From Spongilla lacustris (Eukaryota; Porifera; Demospongiae; Spongillida; Spongillidae), in assembly GCA_949361645.1 (NCBI GenBank), contig OX442423.1, positions 5,183,505-5,247,504 of the forward strand: a stretch of DNA of 64,000 bases, in the 5' to 3' direction. Below are positions 11,340-23,725 of this stretch, piece after piece. The position numbers and the translations under genes were made by a program. Below the pieces are notes generated by a model. It made no database searches. It had not been told where the DNA came from and saw only the letters and a list, made by a program, of their open reading frames with translations. Every line of letters begins with the position of its first letter. Within the stretch, counting starts at the first letter, position 1.

Positions 11340-12139
11340 AAAGCTACCTCAGGGGAGTTAAGGCATGGGTAAAATTCATTGCAGGAGTTTAATTATATTC
11401 ATATTTTACGTGAGCGCACGTGATATTTTCATGCGGCCAAATTGTATTTTTTTTTTTGTAAATGTCTGTGCAACGTCCTATCATTAATCCTTCATTCCAG
11501 TATCCGTTCCGGTGAGTTTTTATCTTGCTTGGTGTGATATGTAAAGCGATACAATGCAATGGGTGCCGATGGCTAGGATGCGCTAGCTGTTCCTAGTTTT
11601 GTTTCAAAACAGCAAACGGTACCCGTAGCTTTACGCGCAGGTAAAAGCATGTATCATTAGGATTTAAGCTTAGCACACTCCCCTTTTCTCATTACGAAGC
11701 TTCTGCGTATCACCACGAAACATGTTCTATTTAAAGCACTTAAATTATACTGACGCTGTTTTATACTATGCAATATGTGTACTTAGCCCACAAAAGTGTA
11801 TGGAAGCGATACACTGTAATTGTACGGTATTAAGAATGCATCTTTCTAATTAGATAGCCGTTATCTGATGTTTCCAGTTCATGCAGAGAACAGTCTTTTT
11901 CATCATTGATTCTCGCCTTGTTTGTTGGGGTTAGCCTTTCAGGCATTCGTCAAGTAATAAACTTCAGTGTCTTGTCGTGCTGCCTTCCCACTGATATTCT
12001 TGCCACATCGTTTTTTAGTCCTTTTTTTAATCTTGATTTTGTGTCTAGCTGTTCCTACTTGTATTCCCTAGAAACTTCTAACTTGTTCTACAGTTTTGGT
12101 TTTAAAATGTTTTTCCATTGCAATACTGCTGTGTAGGAC
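11340..12139. other. no gene recognised
   Basis: Presumed upstream region of the piggyBac relic. Bases 11345-11385 resemble the reverse complement of 14345-14390 (shared CCATGCCTTAACT-CCCTGAGGTA), suggesting a second fragment of the same family near 14.35 kb. Otherwise featureless. Confidence 0.35.
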
Positions 12140-12505
12140 CATGTGACACTCGAGTGACGATCAGAGGGCTGGACATGTGACACTGGAGTGAAGAGGGCTG
12201 GACATGTGACACTGGAGTGAATAGGGCTGGACATGTGACACTGGAGTGAATAGGGCTGGACATGTGACACTGGAGTGACACTGGAGTGAAGAGGGCTGGA
12301 CATGTGACACTGGAGGACATGTGACACTGGAGTGACACTGGAGTGAAGAGGGCTGGACATGTGACACTGGAGTGACACTGGAGTGAAGAGGGCTGGACAT
12401 GTGACATTGGAGTGACGCTGAAGTGAAGAGGGCTGGACATGTGACACTGGAGTGAAGAGGGCTGGCACTGGAGCTAGGGAGGCCTGGACATGTGACACTG
12501 AAGGT
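12140..12505 (+). repeat. 30/45 bp minisatellite
   Basis: About eleven copies of a unit reading GGGCTGGACATGTGACACTG then GAGTGAAGAG. Several units carry an extra 15 bp duplication of the TGACACTGGAG part. The Ser/His/Val-rich minus-strand frames are repeat translation. Confidence 0.9.
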
Positions 12506-12509
12506 GAAG

Positions 12510-13450
12510 GTGGGACGGAAGCCGAAGAGGACTCTGTAGAAAACTGTGAATGAATTGAATCATTTACTGCAGGTGAATACAGATTGTCTATTATCTTTGT
12601 GCAGTGTTGAACATCTCCTTTTTCACTTTTCCAGTGTCAGCATATGGTGTTTAGAAGGTGACATGTACACCGCAGTGCAGGGCCTACATATAGTTAACAT
12701 GGATGCACTACTCCTGTGACAACTGAATAGCCCAAAATACATGGCTGATTTTCTTACTTCAAATAGGTGGTTGAAGGCATCTGGTGTGTCCATTTCCTGT
12801 GAGGAAAAGATGAGGCAGATTGCTAGAGGGTTGCTTGGCAAGAATCTACAAGGTGGAGTAGCCCCACTTTCATTCCGCCTAAGTTCAGGTGGGAAGGAGA
12901 CACAAGCGTGGAGAAAGATTGGCAGGTTGCTAATCTCTTTGCACTACCCAGCTACAAAACCAACATGCAAGAAAATGCAGCGGCCAAAGTGGGCCTGTAT
13001 CAGGAGCTGTGGGTGCGAGCGAGGCTTGCACCATTTCCTGTGCTGATTCCAACAATCCACCTTGCAGAACTCTCCAGTTCATCTTTAAGGTTGTAACGAT
13101 TGATGCAGACAGCTCCTTGATTGCTATCCTCGCAAAACCAGTCTACAAAGATCGTACGCATGAACCTACAGTGTGTGAGATCACATTGTAATATTGTCTA
13201 AGGACTAGTAGGTATGTTTTTGATATGGGTGATGGGGTGAGTGGATGGTGTAATGGATAGGTGATGGGTACATGGTGTTGTGGTTGGTGTAGGTATGGGT
13301 AAGTGATATATGGGTGATGTGGTTTGGTAGTATGTGTGGGTGATTTGATGTCCCATCCCACCTTTCCCACCCATTCACCCCAGCTCAAGTTCACACACTG
13401 AAAAGCAGTGAAAGAAGTAGAGTATGTGTGAATCCTTGTATGTATATGAA
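12510..13450. other. unclear; possible coding fragment at 12741-13096
   Basis: Overlapping plus-strand frames between 12741 and 13096 have a protein-like composition (for example YQELWVRARLAPFPVLIP), but switch frame and lack splice signals or a recognised motif. This may be a decayed transposon gene. A GGT-rich simple patch (TGGGTGATG) follows at 13210-13350. Confidence 0.25.
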
Positions 13451-13455
13451 ATATT

Positions 13456-13458
13456 GTG

Positions 13459-13502
<44 letters not shown>
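13456..13502 (+). repeat. (GT)n microsatellite
   Basis: About 20 GT dinucleotides with one interruption. Confidence 0.9.
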
Positions 13503-13503
<1 letters not shown>

Positions 13504-13509
13504 TCTACA

Positions 13510-14580
13510 GAACAGGAAGACCAGCTGACAGTGCGGGTTAGTTACTATAATCATAGATGTAGATGTCTGTCTGTGGTCACTGTTTATCTGAGGTCATGTA
13601 TGTGTATGTTTTCCCTCTACAGATTCAAGAACCCCGCTATTGTTCTTTCATGACCACTTTGTGCTATTGTTATCTGATATCGCACGCGAGTAACTCTGTG
13701 GTTATTCCTCTCACTGCGTACCAATTGAGAGGCGTGCTAACTGCTTTGCCTTGTTACCCTAATCTAAAGCAAAGCGGGATGCAGTTCTAACTGATGAATG
13801 TACGTAACATCCGTTGTGTGAAAATTATACCCGCGTGAATCGTTCGTTGCTATGATACGGGCGGCGCGCGAAAATGGCTGTGTGAATTTCTTATTCCTTC
13901 CATACGACAGTGAAGACAAAGGGGTAAAATTATTTTAAATACACCAAAATGTGCTCCACCTAGTACTCTATTTAGGTTGTGCCCGGTGGAAGCGAAATGC
14001 TTATCGAGTCGGCATAGAAAAATTTGTGTATACAGAAATGTTTAACAAGACGAGAAGTATTATCAATTTTCTCCGTGAAGAAGTTGTTCTTTAGGAAATC
14101 CTACCGAGAAGTGAAAAGTACTCATCAGTTGACGTGTATGGATGAAAAATGAACGCTGAAATACCCCGGCTTCACTGCCGTATAATTCGCTGAACAAAAT
14201 ATGATTATATTGCATCTATTCAGTACTCACGTGATGCAATGACGTAACCATGGTGATTATAAAATTCCGCATCATTAATACTTTGATTTGATATCATACT
14301 TATGCATACATATTGCACAGTTCATGAACAATATGCAAAGTTAAAAATGAATGGCTACCCATGCCTTAACTACCCTGAGGTACTATACTGTACTAGCAAT
14401 ACATGCGTATTTACGGCTGTTCCAACCGCTAAGCAATGGATGTGTATTTACGGCTGCTCGAACCGTTCAAGTGGTGCAGGTGTATTTTCACCTGTTCGAA
14501 CAGCCAAAAACATGTCCTGAATGTGAACTAATGCTCATAAACTTTTCTTGGTCGTAAGCTAACTGTTACGAAAAGGATCA
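13510..14580. other. no gene recognised
   Basis: Short frames only. A roughly 40 bp segment at 14345-14390 resembles 11345-11385 in inverse orientation. Confidence 0.35.
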
Positions 14581-14582
14581 TT

Positions 14583-14680
14583 GTTGTGTGTGTGTGCATA
14601 TATATATGCACACGGCAGTTAACGCGAGTTAATTTTTGTGCATATATATGCACACGACGGTCAAAGAGTTAATGTTATTA
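14583..14680 (-). mobile_element. piggyBac-type terminal sequence with TGTGCATATATATGCACA palindromes
   Basis: Read on the minus strand it starts TTAACTCTTTGACCGTCGTG, followed by two copies of the palindrome TGCATATATATGCA. Its terminal 16 bases match 7726-7741. It resembles the end at 42600-42733, which carries the analogous GGCATATATATGCC palindromes. Confidence 0.45.
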
Positions 14681-14804
14681 TACTAAAGTGGCTATACTAA
14701 AAAGAATTCCTCCTATCCAAGCTTTATTGTATATTGGGCTCTAGCTTAAGTCAGAGATGTGTGAAAATTTTACAAGAGCAAACAACATTAAGTAAATACA
14801 TGTA

Positions 14805-15055
14805 TAGTACCAGTCAGAAAAACATTTCCCTCCGTAGAGTACTTTTTCTACGGTGATACACTAGGCACGCATGGTAATTAGCAATGACATTATTACGCCG
14901 CGGTAAAGGAATATGGTGCAGAGCGCAAAGTCTCTATGCTACCTATGCATATCAGCACTGCTATGATTTCATGGTGCAAAATGTATGTCATTCTTTCAAA
15001 GCTGCTGGTACTTGTGCTCGTGTTACAAAGTGGCCAAATTCTGCTATCCGAATTA
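14805..15055 (+). mobile_element. Tc1/mariner-type MITE, copy 2
   Basis: Starts AGTACCAGTCAGAAAAACA after TATA and follows the reverse complement of 43641-43390 along its length. Shared blocks are TTCTACGGTGATAC, CTAAGCACG/CTAGGCACG, TCTCTATGCT, ATCATGGCA/TTCATGGTGCA, TGTACGTCATTCTTTCAAA and GCTGGTACTTGTG. The far end is degraded. Confidence 0.65.
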
Positions 15056-15184
15056 CGTGACATGAACTTAGCTTCTTGGTACATCATCCACTAGACAAGG
15101 AAAAATCGTGAAAAACATGCACATAGTTAAATAAGCGTATTTGTAATCTGGCATTTTGTAAAGCAATGACAAGAAATGTCTGTC

Positions 15185-15405
15185 AAGTGTCACACCAAGT
15201 TCCCAACATGGTGCAGGCCCTAGTAGCCTAACCCAAAACACAGTGCAGGCCCTAGTAACCCAAGTTCTCAACATGGTTCAGGCCCTAGTAACCCAAGTTC
15301 CCAACATGGTTCAGGCCCTAGTAGCCTAAGTTCCCAAGATGGTGCATGAGAAACTTGAGCTACTAGGGCCTTCACCGTGTTGAGAACACGAGCTACTAGG
15401 GCCCA
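15185..15405 (+). repeat. 33-36 bp tandem repeat with inverted copy
   Basis: Four to five copies of a unit containing CCCAACATGGTTCAGGCCCT then AGTAACCCAAGTT at 15185-15345. They are followed at about 15353-15405 by two copies of the inverse (CTACTAGGGCC). The junction makes a partial hairpin. Confidence 0.75.
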
Positions 15406-15505
15406 TAACTGCTTATGTAAGGATAATACTGCTAGAGGTATCTACGAATAATGCTACTTCAGGATTAAGCTTACGTATTTTTCATAGACAGTTGCAGCAT
15501 GCTAA

Positions 15506-16463
15506 TTACTCTTCAGATTCAATCTCACACCAATGCTTTTTACCATGTGGGTTGCCCTCTAGTGTTGCGTTGTATGTGGATATGAAGTGTTTCGTAGTTG
15601 AATCAATCCAGCCACAAGAAATGTATAAATGCCCATTAATTGAAGCAGTGAGAACATAATGGTCACCTGGCTCATTGTACTAAGGTCATTAAAATAGTTC
15701 ATTGGGAACTTGGTAGTAGCAGTTTTGACTAAACCAGTGAAATGCAGGCTGTATTACTTCCTTTAGTTCGGCTCCAACACCTTCTGATTTTCTTTCTATC
15801 TTTGTTACACATGGTATCCCATTTGAGCAGTAATTCCCATCCTTACCTCTCCAAGCACTTATGCTCTCATGCACACAGTTGCTCCACAATTGGTAAAATC
15901 ACCACTTATTAAATCTTTATATACTGGTGCCCATCTATCATAAGATCTCAAACCTTTGGTTGTGCGATCCCATAGTAACTTCCAAATCTGGTAGCAGGGA
16001 TATCTCCATCTTCAAGACTCCACTGGTTGCACCTTTTACTGGTGGTACCATACCTAGAAGCTGCCAGAACTCTGCCTTATCCATTTTTGTTTTCTTGATT
16101 GGAATTGCAATTCCACTCCACATAAATATGTCCTTTATCATTTGAGTTGGAAAGGACATGTTAAAATACTGAATAGGAATTCTTTCGACAGCACAGCAAA
16201 CATCGACCCATAGAAGTTTTGCACTAAACTGCGGCTGGATTCTTACATCATCTGATACTAAGTCACAGATGTGCCACTTTACACCTTGGCAAACAATTTC
16301 TTTGCTCTAAGTCATTGCCATCACTGTCTATCTCTGGTTGCCAATCAATATCGTTCACTTCATCTCTAGCTTCTTTATTATCAGCAGAACTTGATGTTGC
16401 CACTAAGCCCCAATCATCCTCGTCAGATTCACTAACAACTACTGTAAGAGCTTTAGCGCTCAA
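15506..16463 (-). pseudogene. second piggyBac-like transposase relic
   Basis: Minus-strand fragments in several frames. 16463-16263 is an acidic N-terminus (ESDEDDWG, EIDSDGND). 16260-15940 is a hydrophobic-aromatic stretch (IPIQYFNMSFP, FWQLLGMVPPVKG). 15830-15506 contains KIERKSEGVGAELKEV and then FISTYNATLEGNPHGKKHW, ending at a TAA (15506-15508). The K-x-x-RKxEGVGxE motif and the STY-TTLxGxPHxKKxW motif are ones I associate with a piggyBac-like DDE_Tnp_1_7 branch. This is memory, not a search. Frames shift at least twice, and a stop separates the blocks. It differs from the relic at 9.27-11.34 kb, so two lineages are represented. Confidence 0.45.
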
Positions 16464-16469
16464 ATCTAC

Positions 16470-16880
16470 AACTTTGTTTAATGACGGGAAGTTAATCCAC
16501 CATTTTCGGCTTCACCCAAACCAACCTGTTCATTTATGATGCCATAAGCTGGCTTGTTCTTCCATATTGTGCTTTTGCAGCTCTCACCAATAACACCATT
16601 TGCAAACTTTGTCTCCAACGGGGAGCCCTTTTGTCACATTAATTTTAAATATTACCAATAGCGACAAAAGAAGTGGGTGGAGTGAATTTGTGTGTAATGC
16701 GAGAATTACAGCTGGAACTGGTGTGGTGCTAAGACCTAACAGGTATCTTGATAGGACAACAGTGCTATTGCAGAACACACCTTCTACAGTATGCTTCAGA
16801 AAAAAGTTTGCGCCACACATTGCACTCGGGCATACTCTGCACGACAAACAAGAGGATATTCTACACTGCATCAAAGGCTG
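16470..16880. other. unclear, upstream of DIRS fragment
   Basis: Overlapping plus and minus frames without recognised motifs. It may be degraded reverse-transcriptase sequence belonging to the DIRS fragment, but no motif supports that. Confidence 0.25.
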
Positions 16881-18450
16881 CCATGGGTGTCATAAGGCCA
16901 CCAAGCGTTAAATTTGGCAAGCTTTCGTTTGCAGCAAAAGTCCTCCCTGCTGGTCGCCTGTTTTTGTGACAACTGATTGACCTCTCAACCATGGCCAAGG
17001 TAATAGCTGATGCACAGGAGGATCTTGCATGGTGGGAACCTTCCGCCCTGAGTAGAATGGTGTGGCCATGTTCCTTGACCCTGACTGGACCAGTGCCAAC
17101 ACCCTGAACTTGTTCACTGGTGCCTCTGGCACTTCAGGTTATGGGGCGTATTTCAATGGATCCTGGTTTAGGGGTTCCTGGCTCCTTCACCAGCGACTGG
17201 GTGAGCGGTCTATTCAGTGGCAGGAACTCTTTGCAATAGTGGCAGCAGCCAAGGTGTGGGGTCCTCATCTAGCAAAGCACCATGTTAGATTCCACTGCGA
17301 CAACCAAGCCATTGTGTATGCCTGGTCTGGCCAGTCATCAAAGGATGTGGCAATCATGACACTGCTAACGGAACTCTTTTTCACTGCACCCCACCACAAT
17401 TTCTCTGTGCAGCTAGTGCATTTACCTGGCCAGCATAACCCTTTGGCTGATGCGCTGTCACACAACATCTTATCACGGTTTTCTCCCTTGCCCCACAGGC
17501 TGAGCTGCATCCCACCCCAAACCAGAGTTGGCAGACCTCTAGAACACATTCTGAAGCGGCTGGCATGCAAGGTCATGGCCCCCTTTACCTCATTCACCTA
17601 TGGAGTGGGTTTTAGATGGTTTCGGTCCTTCTGTAGACAGCAAGGTGCAGTACCTATGCCTGCCAGTCGGCATGTGGTGGCTCTTCATATCTTAGCAAAT
17701 CCCCCAGCTGGAGGACCATCCGGGTGTACCTGTCTTCTATCACCCACCAGCACCATCTTAACGGCTTCTGTAGCCCTGTTACTGATAACACCACCTTGCA
17801 GTTGGTGTTATGAGGTATTGAGCTGCAACAGTCCAGAATCCAGCCAAGATGTCATAGGCCTATTACGATTCAGGTCTTCAAAAAACGGATGAGGGGGCTG
17901 AGACATGACCCCACCCTGGGCACACATGATCCTCTGATGCTACGTGCCGCTATGTCCCTTGCCTTGTTTGGGTTTCTGAGAGTAGGGGAGTTTACCACTT
18001 CCACTCAACGTCCTCCCTCCCAGTTCCTGGCCAGAAGGGACATTTCATTATCAAAGGACCAGATGAAGGTATTACTCCATTTCTCCAAAATGGATCAGTT
18101 GGGGAAAGGAAGTATGATCACCATAGGGTGCAACTGGAGGTGTCTGTTGCCCAATTCGAGCAATGCTTTCATATTTGGACCACTGCAAAGCATCAGGGTA
18201 TAAACCTCTCTTCCACCTGAAATCAAGAGGCCCCCTCACAGCTAAGTTTTCCCATTACACCCCTTCATCGCACTCTCATTTCAATACCCATAGCATCCAT
18301 ATAGGAGCCGCTACCACAGCTTCAAAAGCTGGCCTTTCTTCCACTGAGATCATGCAACTTGGTCGATGGCACAGCTCAGCAATTCAAGGCTACATCCTCC
18401 ACACTCCAGCTCACATGGCTGCAGCAGCTCGGATGGCAGCTGCATCTTGA
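16880..18450 (+). mobile_element. DIRS-type retrotransposon fragment (RNase H + tyrosine recombinase)
   Basis: Plus-strand blocks in the order expected for the 3' half of a DIRS-type element. 16915-17060 has LSFAAKVLPAGRLF, the region joining reverse transcriptase to RNase H. 17062-17500 is RNase H (LFTGASGTSGYGAYFNG, ELFAIVAAAKVWG, HCDNQAIVYAW, LPGQHNPLADALSH). 17520-18450 is a tyrosine recombinase with the first Arg box (FGFLRVGEFTT) and the C-terminal box (HIGAATTASKAGLS, LGRWHSSAIQGYI). Frames shift near 17890 and 18180. The second catalytic box reads H-S-I-H where H-x-x-R is expected, so the Arg is lost, while the Tyr nucleophile (GYI) is present. The RNase H lead reads TGAS where TDAS is usual, so its first acidic residue is also lost. 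The element is 5'-truncated and dead. Confidence 0.85.
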
Positions 18451-18479
18451 ACAAACACTTTTATTGCATGTAATTTGCC

Positions 18480-18880
18480 ATGCATGTTGCCCAAAATTTA
18501 GCCGACTTAGAACATTTTGACTTGGGGGTACTAACACTTGGGCGGAGCCCTATGGGCTTTGCCTTAAATCTGGCTAGCCCAATCTGGACCAGTGTCCAGA
18601 TCTGGGATACAGGTTCCAGCTCGTCACATGCATCACACTGGACCTGTTTAGCCCCGGGATCCCCTTGCATTTGGTTAGCCAAGTCTGGAAAAGCGTCCCG
18701 ATCTGGTACACAGGTTCCAGCTTGTGGCAAGTGTCACATTGGATCTGTTTAGCCTTGGGGTATGGTGCCCCCTATTCAGCCATGGGATACTCCTGCTTGG
18801 CCCCCTGTTGTGGCAATCAGTCAAAAAACAACTGGGCGCTTGCGGGTTAAGGCTGTAGCTAGTCTACACTATTTGTGCCT
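18480..18880 (+). repeat. repeat downstream of DIRS recombinase, partner of 2258-2510
   Basis: Contains two roughly 115 bp direct copies (shared ACAGGTTCCAGCT, CACATTGGATCTGTTTAGCC / CACACTGGACCTGTTTAGCC) and ends AACTGGGCGCTTGCGGGTTA. The inverse of the whole is at 2258-2510. Placement directly after the recombinase stop suggests it is the element's 3' terminal region. Confidence 0.7.
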
Positions 18881-19897
18881 AATAGAGTACGAACTAACTG
18901 CATGATATAGTTAATGTAACATTTGCCATCCAAGGAATCTCTCCTATCAATCTCTAGAAGGTAAACTGATGGAAAGGTCGCCGGCACCAGGGCTGTTCGG
19001 TTAACAGATAAGATTGGAAGATGTGAGGCACACAATTTGCTCATTTACAATGGAATGACCCTCTTGAAAAAACATTACAACAAGAAGTGGCTTTCACTTG
19101 GTAAAAAAAATAGGCAGAGTTTCAATCTGCAAAAGGTCTGTATTCTGTAATCTGAATTATAAACACATTACATTTTTAACCCTTTAAAATCTATCCTACA
19201 CATTTGGTTGTACATACAAAGAGCATCAATTTGATACCAAATATAACCCTGCAAGATCTATGACAGCAAAGGACCAAAAATGTTGAGAAACATTAATTAT
19301 TAATGAGGGTGTATTTTGTAAACCATTAAAAGCTTTTTGACTTTTATTTTCAACAAAGTTACTTTCCGTTAGTTGACTATCCAGCAATCCCAAGCTCCTA
19401 GCGCAAAGCATGAATATTACGTATGTATACGTGTATATTTACTATGGCAAAACTATCTTATTGCCTTGGGTCATACATGTAGTAGTACATGTACAAACAC
19501 TATACACATCACGTTTCCTGCGAGCTAAATACACCCAGACACTTTTGGCAACCCAGACTAATTTTCACAACCAAAAGTAGTACGAAGTCATACCAATTTT
19601 GACATTTAAAAGTGGTCCTTTCCAGATCAATTTTTGCCAGGACTGATTTTTGAGTCATACATGTACTACTGCCATTTACTTGCCAGCTTATTTACATGTA
19701 TGATATAATTTTGTTTACCATGCTTAATGTACTAGGTAGCGCCACTTTGGCAAGCTGTTATGTAAAATAAGTTAAGCCTTAAAACTTTCAAGCCATACAG
19801 ACAAGGAGACTTGAACGATGCATGTGAAAAACCCATGCTGATGGCTTTACATCACACACTCATCTGATTGGTTACTTAAGTTACTACAAGTAGTTAC
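18881..19897. other. no gene recognised
   Basis: AT-rich presumed intron of the minus-strand gene. ACATGTAC palindromes occur near 19490. Confidence 0.4.
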
Positions 19898-20042
19898 CAT
19901 TGACTTTTTGACCTTGTCCAATTTTCCAAAGCTTTCTTTTATCATTGAACCAGTCTTTTATATCAAGATCCTTCTTTGGATTACCAGCATCTTTGCATTG
20001 CTCACACAGTTTAAAAACTTCATCATCATTAGGACAGGGATT
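19898..20042 (-). CDS. candidate exon C of large-intron minus-strand gene
   Basis: 145 bp with minus-strand acceptor TTATTGTTACAG before 20042 and donor CAATG/gtaact after 19898. It starts in phase 0 and ends in phase 1. It encodes about 48 hydrophilic residues with a Cys pair (KLCEQCKDAG) and a Trp-rich basic end (DWFNDKRKLWKIGQGQK). It continues in frame from the exon at 20481-20532, which also has a Cys pair. A zinc-binding site formed across the two exons is possible but not shown. The family is unknown. Confidence 0.55.
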
Positions 20043-20056
20043 CTGTAACAATAAAA

Positions 20057-20299
20057 CAGTGGCGTAGGAAAGTTGTTGAGCGCCCAGGGGCATAATGCAC
20101 AAATGGCCCACCCCAGCTCAAATATACTAATACAGTCCCCCTCGCATTTGCCCAAATATGCAGATACAAATACGGGGGTTTGCATGCAGATATTTCTCAA
20201 CTCAAGAGGCACCCATTAATGCAATAATTATCTCGGTGCCCCCTCATCCCTGCGCCCAGGGACATATGCCCCCTGCCCCTCCCCCTCACTACACTACTG
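20057..20299. mobile_element. hAT-type MITE
   Basis: Left end CAGTGGCGTAGGAAAG, right end complementary to CAGTAGTGTAGTGAGGGGG: imperfect terminal inverted repeats of the CAGTGGCGTAG type common in hAT elements. ATAAAA lies just outside both ends, compatible with a decayed 8 bp duplication. It sits in the intron immediately before exon C. Confidence 0.55.
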
Positions 20300-20480
20300 G
20301 ATAAAACCCTACTGAAATAAGTGTAGCTGGACAAATAAAAAAACTGGCATTAAAGCAAATACCTGTTACAAATGTATATGTATGAATGCCATATACTTCA
20401 ATTTGAACATAATTTCTTTAATCACAGTTATAGTGGATACAAATGCAACTTAACCTTCCAAGCAAAATATTAATCTTACC

Positions 20481-20532
20481 TTAGAACATGCTTTACACAA
20501 AATAATAAGGCCTTCTTTACTCCAATCACCAG
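20481..20532 (-). CDS. candidate exon B of large-intron minus-strand gene
   Basis: 52 bp with acceptor TTGCATTTTAG and donor CTAAG/gtaagatt on the minus strand. It encodes GDWSKEGLIILCKACSK after a split first codon. It needs one base from upstream, which the exon at 42895-43037 leaves, and ends in phase 0 to join 20042. The intron to exon C is about 440 bp. Both splice signals are strong. Confidence 0.5.
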
Positions 20533-20539
20533 CTAAAAT

Positions 20540-22331
20540 GCAAGAATAAATAAATAAAAACTGGTTCAACCGTACTTTTGGTAAGATAATAGTAGCTTGA
20601 AAATACATGTACATAGCACAGAATAACTGGAAAGATTTACTGCCAAGTTTGCACCTGGGGGTGGATTTTGGAATACATATTAATATAGAGGGTGGGCTAA
20701 AGCCATGACATGGCAGTGTAAACCAGTTTGTCAAAGGCAAACCACAGAGTGTGTAGGAGGTGGAAGTGGTGAAGCCCCGATAAGTAGCTGATTATAAATA
20801 CATTATTATAATATGCACAGCGATCAGCAAGGCACCAGATGCATACTTCTATGCATTTAGAACAGAAAGGCCATGCCTTTGGTAGTTAAGTCCTGCAGGC
20901 ACAAAAACGCCATTTTAACTTACACCAGGGACTTCTTTACAAGAAGACACCTTATTTATACAACATGCTGATTAGATGTTTACATAGGAAACCATAATGA
21001 CATTCATTCTTTAGGTAGCTGTAAAAGTTACCTGAATGAACTTCCAGAATCAACTGGGCTTTAGCAAATGTATTTGGATAGAGCCACAGTGTAGTAAAAC
21101 TGTCGAGGATTAGTAGGCTCAGAGATAACGCTTACTCATTTCCACACTTGAACCTTAAAAAGTTTCTCTATTACGTTCTGATAAGATAAGATTCACTCAA
21201 ATAAGAGGTTGTATCTTAGTCATGATTGAAGCATAATGTTAGCGGTTATGCGGATGCACTAGAACCAAGTTAGAAACTTACTGCCAAGTTGGATTATTTT
21301 TATAAAGGGTACTTGACACCATCTTAGTTTTGTTAGTAATAGCCCACAATTCATTAAGCCATAAAAGTAGTCTATTAAGCAGTTGTCATTGTGGCCAGAA
21401 ACCAGATATTGTAAACAGGCACACCCCCAAGCGTAAGCAGGTGCCCAACACACCTGTATACGTGTGGTTAGCTCCACCAGGTCCCATATTTATGTTAATA
21501 CTGACATGGCGCTCCTAGACATACTAGGGGAAAAGGAAGAATGAAACAAGATATGTCAGTATTGGATTATGGGACCACTGATGCTATGATGCAGTTACAG
21601 AGTTTGTGTTGCATGCAGAGGCCTTTCAAATATTTAGTTTTGGAACCCCTTTCTACTGTATATGATTAGCTTTTTCCACAGTGCCCGCGAGTAAAGTGGG
21701 TAAAAACGGCGAAAATTTAGGGGAGGTTTAAAATATGAAAGGTCCGCTGGTTATTATTTTTCTTTTCTGACACAGGATACTATTACTACAACTCTTGAGA
21801 CAACATTTGATGTGTTCAGTGGGAGGACCATTGGTCTGCTGCATGCTATCTGCGAGCTGGCAAGTGAACGGTCGACATCAATGGCATCCGATGTTTCGCA
21901 CATCCAAAATGTTCCAGAAGTACACAGTGCATGAACTGAAATCAAATTTTAACTTTGGAATTGTTATTTTGTACACATTGTGTATTACAAGCAACACCAC
22001 TGTGGGTGGAGGTATATAGTGCAGTTCTTGAATTGGAGCGCCCAACATACACTTTATGTAAATCAATCCATAAAATAGTACAAAAGTAAACCAGTCACTG
22101 TACTAGCATTGGCTGCACATGAAATAGCTCCTTCACTATTCACTGTACAATGTACCAGTGTTGGCTGCGCATGCGCTCCTTCCCTATAGTCACTGGGACC
22201 AGGCTAGCTACACAATGCCGCGAGGCAAACTATTTTGGAAAAATAGCATATCGATATACATGTAGTACACCATTGATAACGATAATAAAAATGACAAAAT
22301 TTGCTTTCTTTATCATTTTCTTCTTAAACTA
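20540..22331. other. no gene recognised
   Basis: Presumed intron. A degenerate roughly 55 bp tandem duplication (ACTGTACTAGCATTGGCTGC / AATGTACCAGTGTTGGCTGC) lies at about 22095-22200. No coding signal. Confidence 0.35.
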
Positions 22332-23261
22332 CTAACTTTGGTTTTGATTGACCTTGTCATGTTCCAAGGGGCATAGTGCAGCCTTGACATTTCTCAGGGC
22401 TTCTGCAGGCTTGATTGCGGGATTATGCTCTACTATTCCTTCAAAGTGTTTAACACATTGCTTTGGTACATTGCTTCCTATTCCCTTTTTAGCTTCATTT
22501 TCACTCGCCATTGTCCTCATCACTGGACTTTTTCCTACCAACCCACTTGATAATTTCTGCACGTATTTCATTTTCGGTGTAGTGACCAGGGTAGAATGAC
22601 TGGTTGCTCCTCTGGCATACCACATGGACTCATTTTGTCCCAGGAAACACGAGCTCCTCGATCAAAAATCTTCTTGATATCCTTCCTGTATGGTTCTAAG
22701 CATTCGCAACCATACTGAGCCCCTCATTGTGGACATCTTATCCAACCTTGGTGTCTATGTTAAGATTTATTTCAGAAATATCCATATTAGCCACCAGACT
22801 GTATTCTTCCATATCTGAATGACCATCTGTAATGTTCTCACTGTGATAATGCTAGCTAGTTGGCCACCATATCTTGTCATAAAATAAGCTTTCATTTCCA
22901 GGCCATTGATTGCGAACACTTCTATTTCTATTACGAGGCCCCATAATGATCCCAAGACTAGACCTCTTCTCTATACACACACCGGTCAGCAATTCTGCCC
23001 CAATTAGGAGGTCACTCAGTTCACCATATCCTGAGAATCCTGCTGGAGCAATTTCACTATCTTCATCTTATAAATTTCATTTTCATCATCCTCTTCTCCT
23101 TCATCTTGGTCTTCTTCGGCATCCATGTCATCCCAGTCAACATGAAGTATATCATTAGCTACCTCATTCGCATCAACATGCAGACATCTCTTCAGCATTG
23201 ATACTTGTAGATTCATTATCATCACCCTTACCATCAGCTTCAAGATCATTGACTGACACAT
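22332..23261 (-). pseudogene. degenerate transposon-type ORF, unclassified
   Basis: Minus-strand fragments in shifting frames. 23261-23016 is very acidic (DDMDAEEDQDEGEEDDENE). 22720-22570 reads CECLEPYRKDIKKIFDRG, then a stretch ending TENEIRAEIIKWVG. 22550-22332 is basic and helical. The EPYRxDIxxIFxRG and SENEIR-type motifs recall a multi-copy invertebrate protein family of unknown function that I know only loosely. Several stops and frame changes show it is decayed. Confidence 0.35.
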
Positions 23262-23725
23262 TGCAGTGGCCTAAATAGGCCTGTCTTCAATAGCTGAGTT
23301 GCCCGCTCTCCTTTACACTCCATATAAAATGTATTGTTGCAGCCTGCAGTACCCTTTTGCTTCATTTGTCAATTGCTGCACTCAATTTATGAAGCTTTTC
23401 TGTCTAGATTGATCAGCTGAACAAATCAATTCTGAATACCTCCACCTCATGTGAGAGCTGCAGCAAGCTGTTGCAATTGTTTTGATTCTATTCTGCTGTG
23501 ATGTTTTCTTGAACTCCATAAAGTGTGCAGTTCCCTTTGCAAAATGGGCATTAATCAAGCTTTCATACCATTACCATTTAACGTTTTGAACCATCGTACT
23601 CCATCCTGAACCACCTGATTCCTTTAGCAACACACCACCTATCCTCAAATCTTAGTTAGGCAGCCTCTTCTTAGTCACTTGGCTCCATCCAAACACTTGC
23701 CATAGATCATTCACTGTTTCTATAC

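Noticed and set aside
12088..12498. Minus-strand frames of 79-136 codons with HSSVTPVSHV repeats
   Set aside because: Minisatellite translation with no other support.
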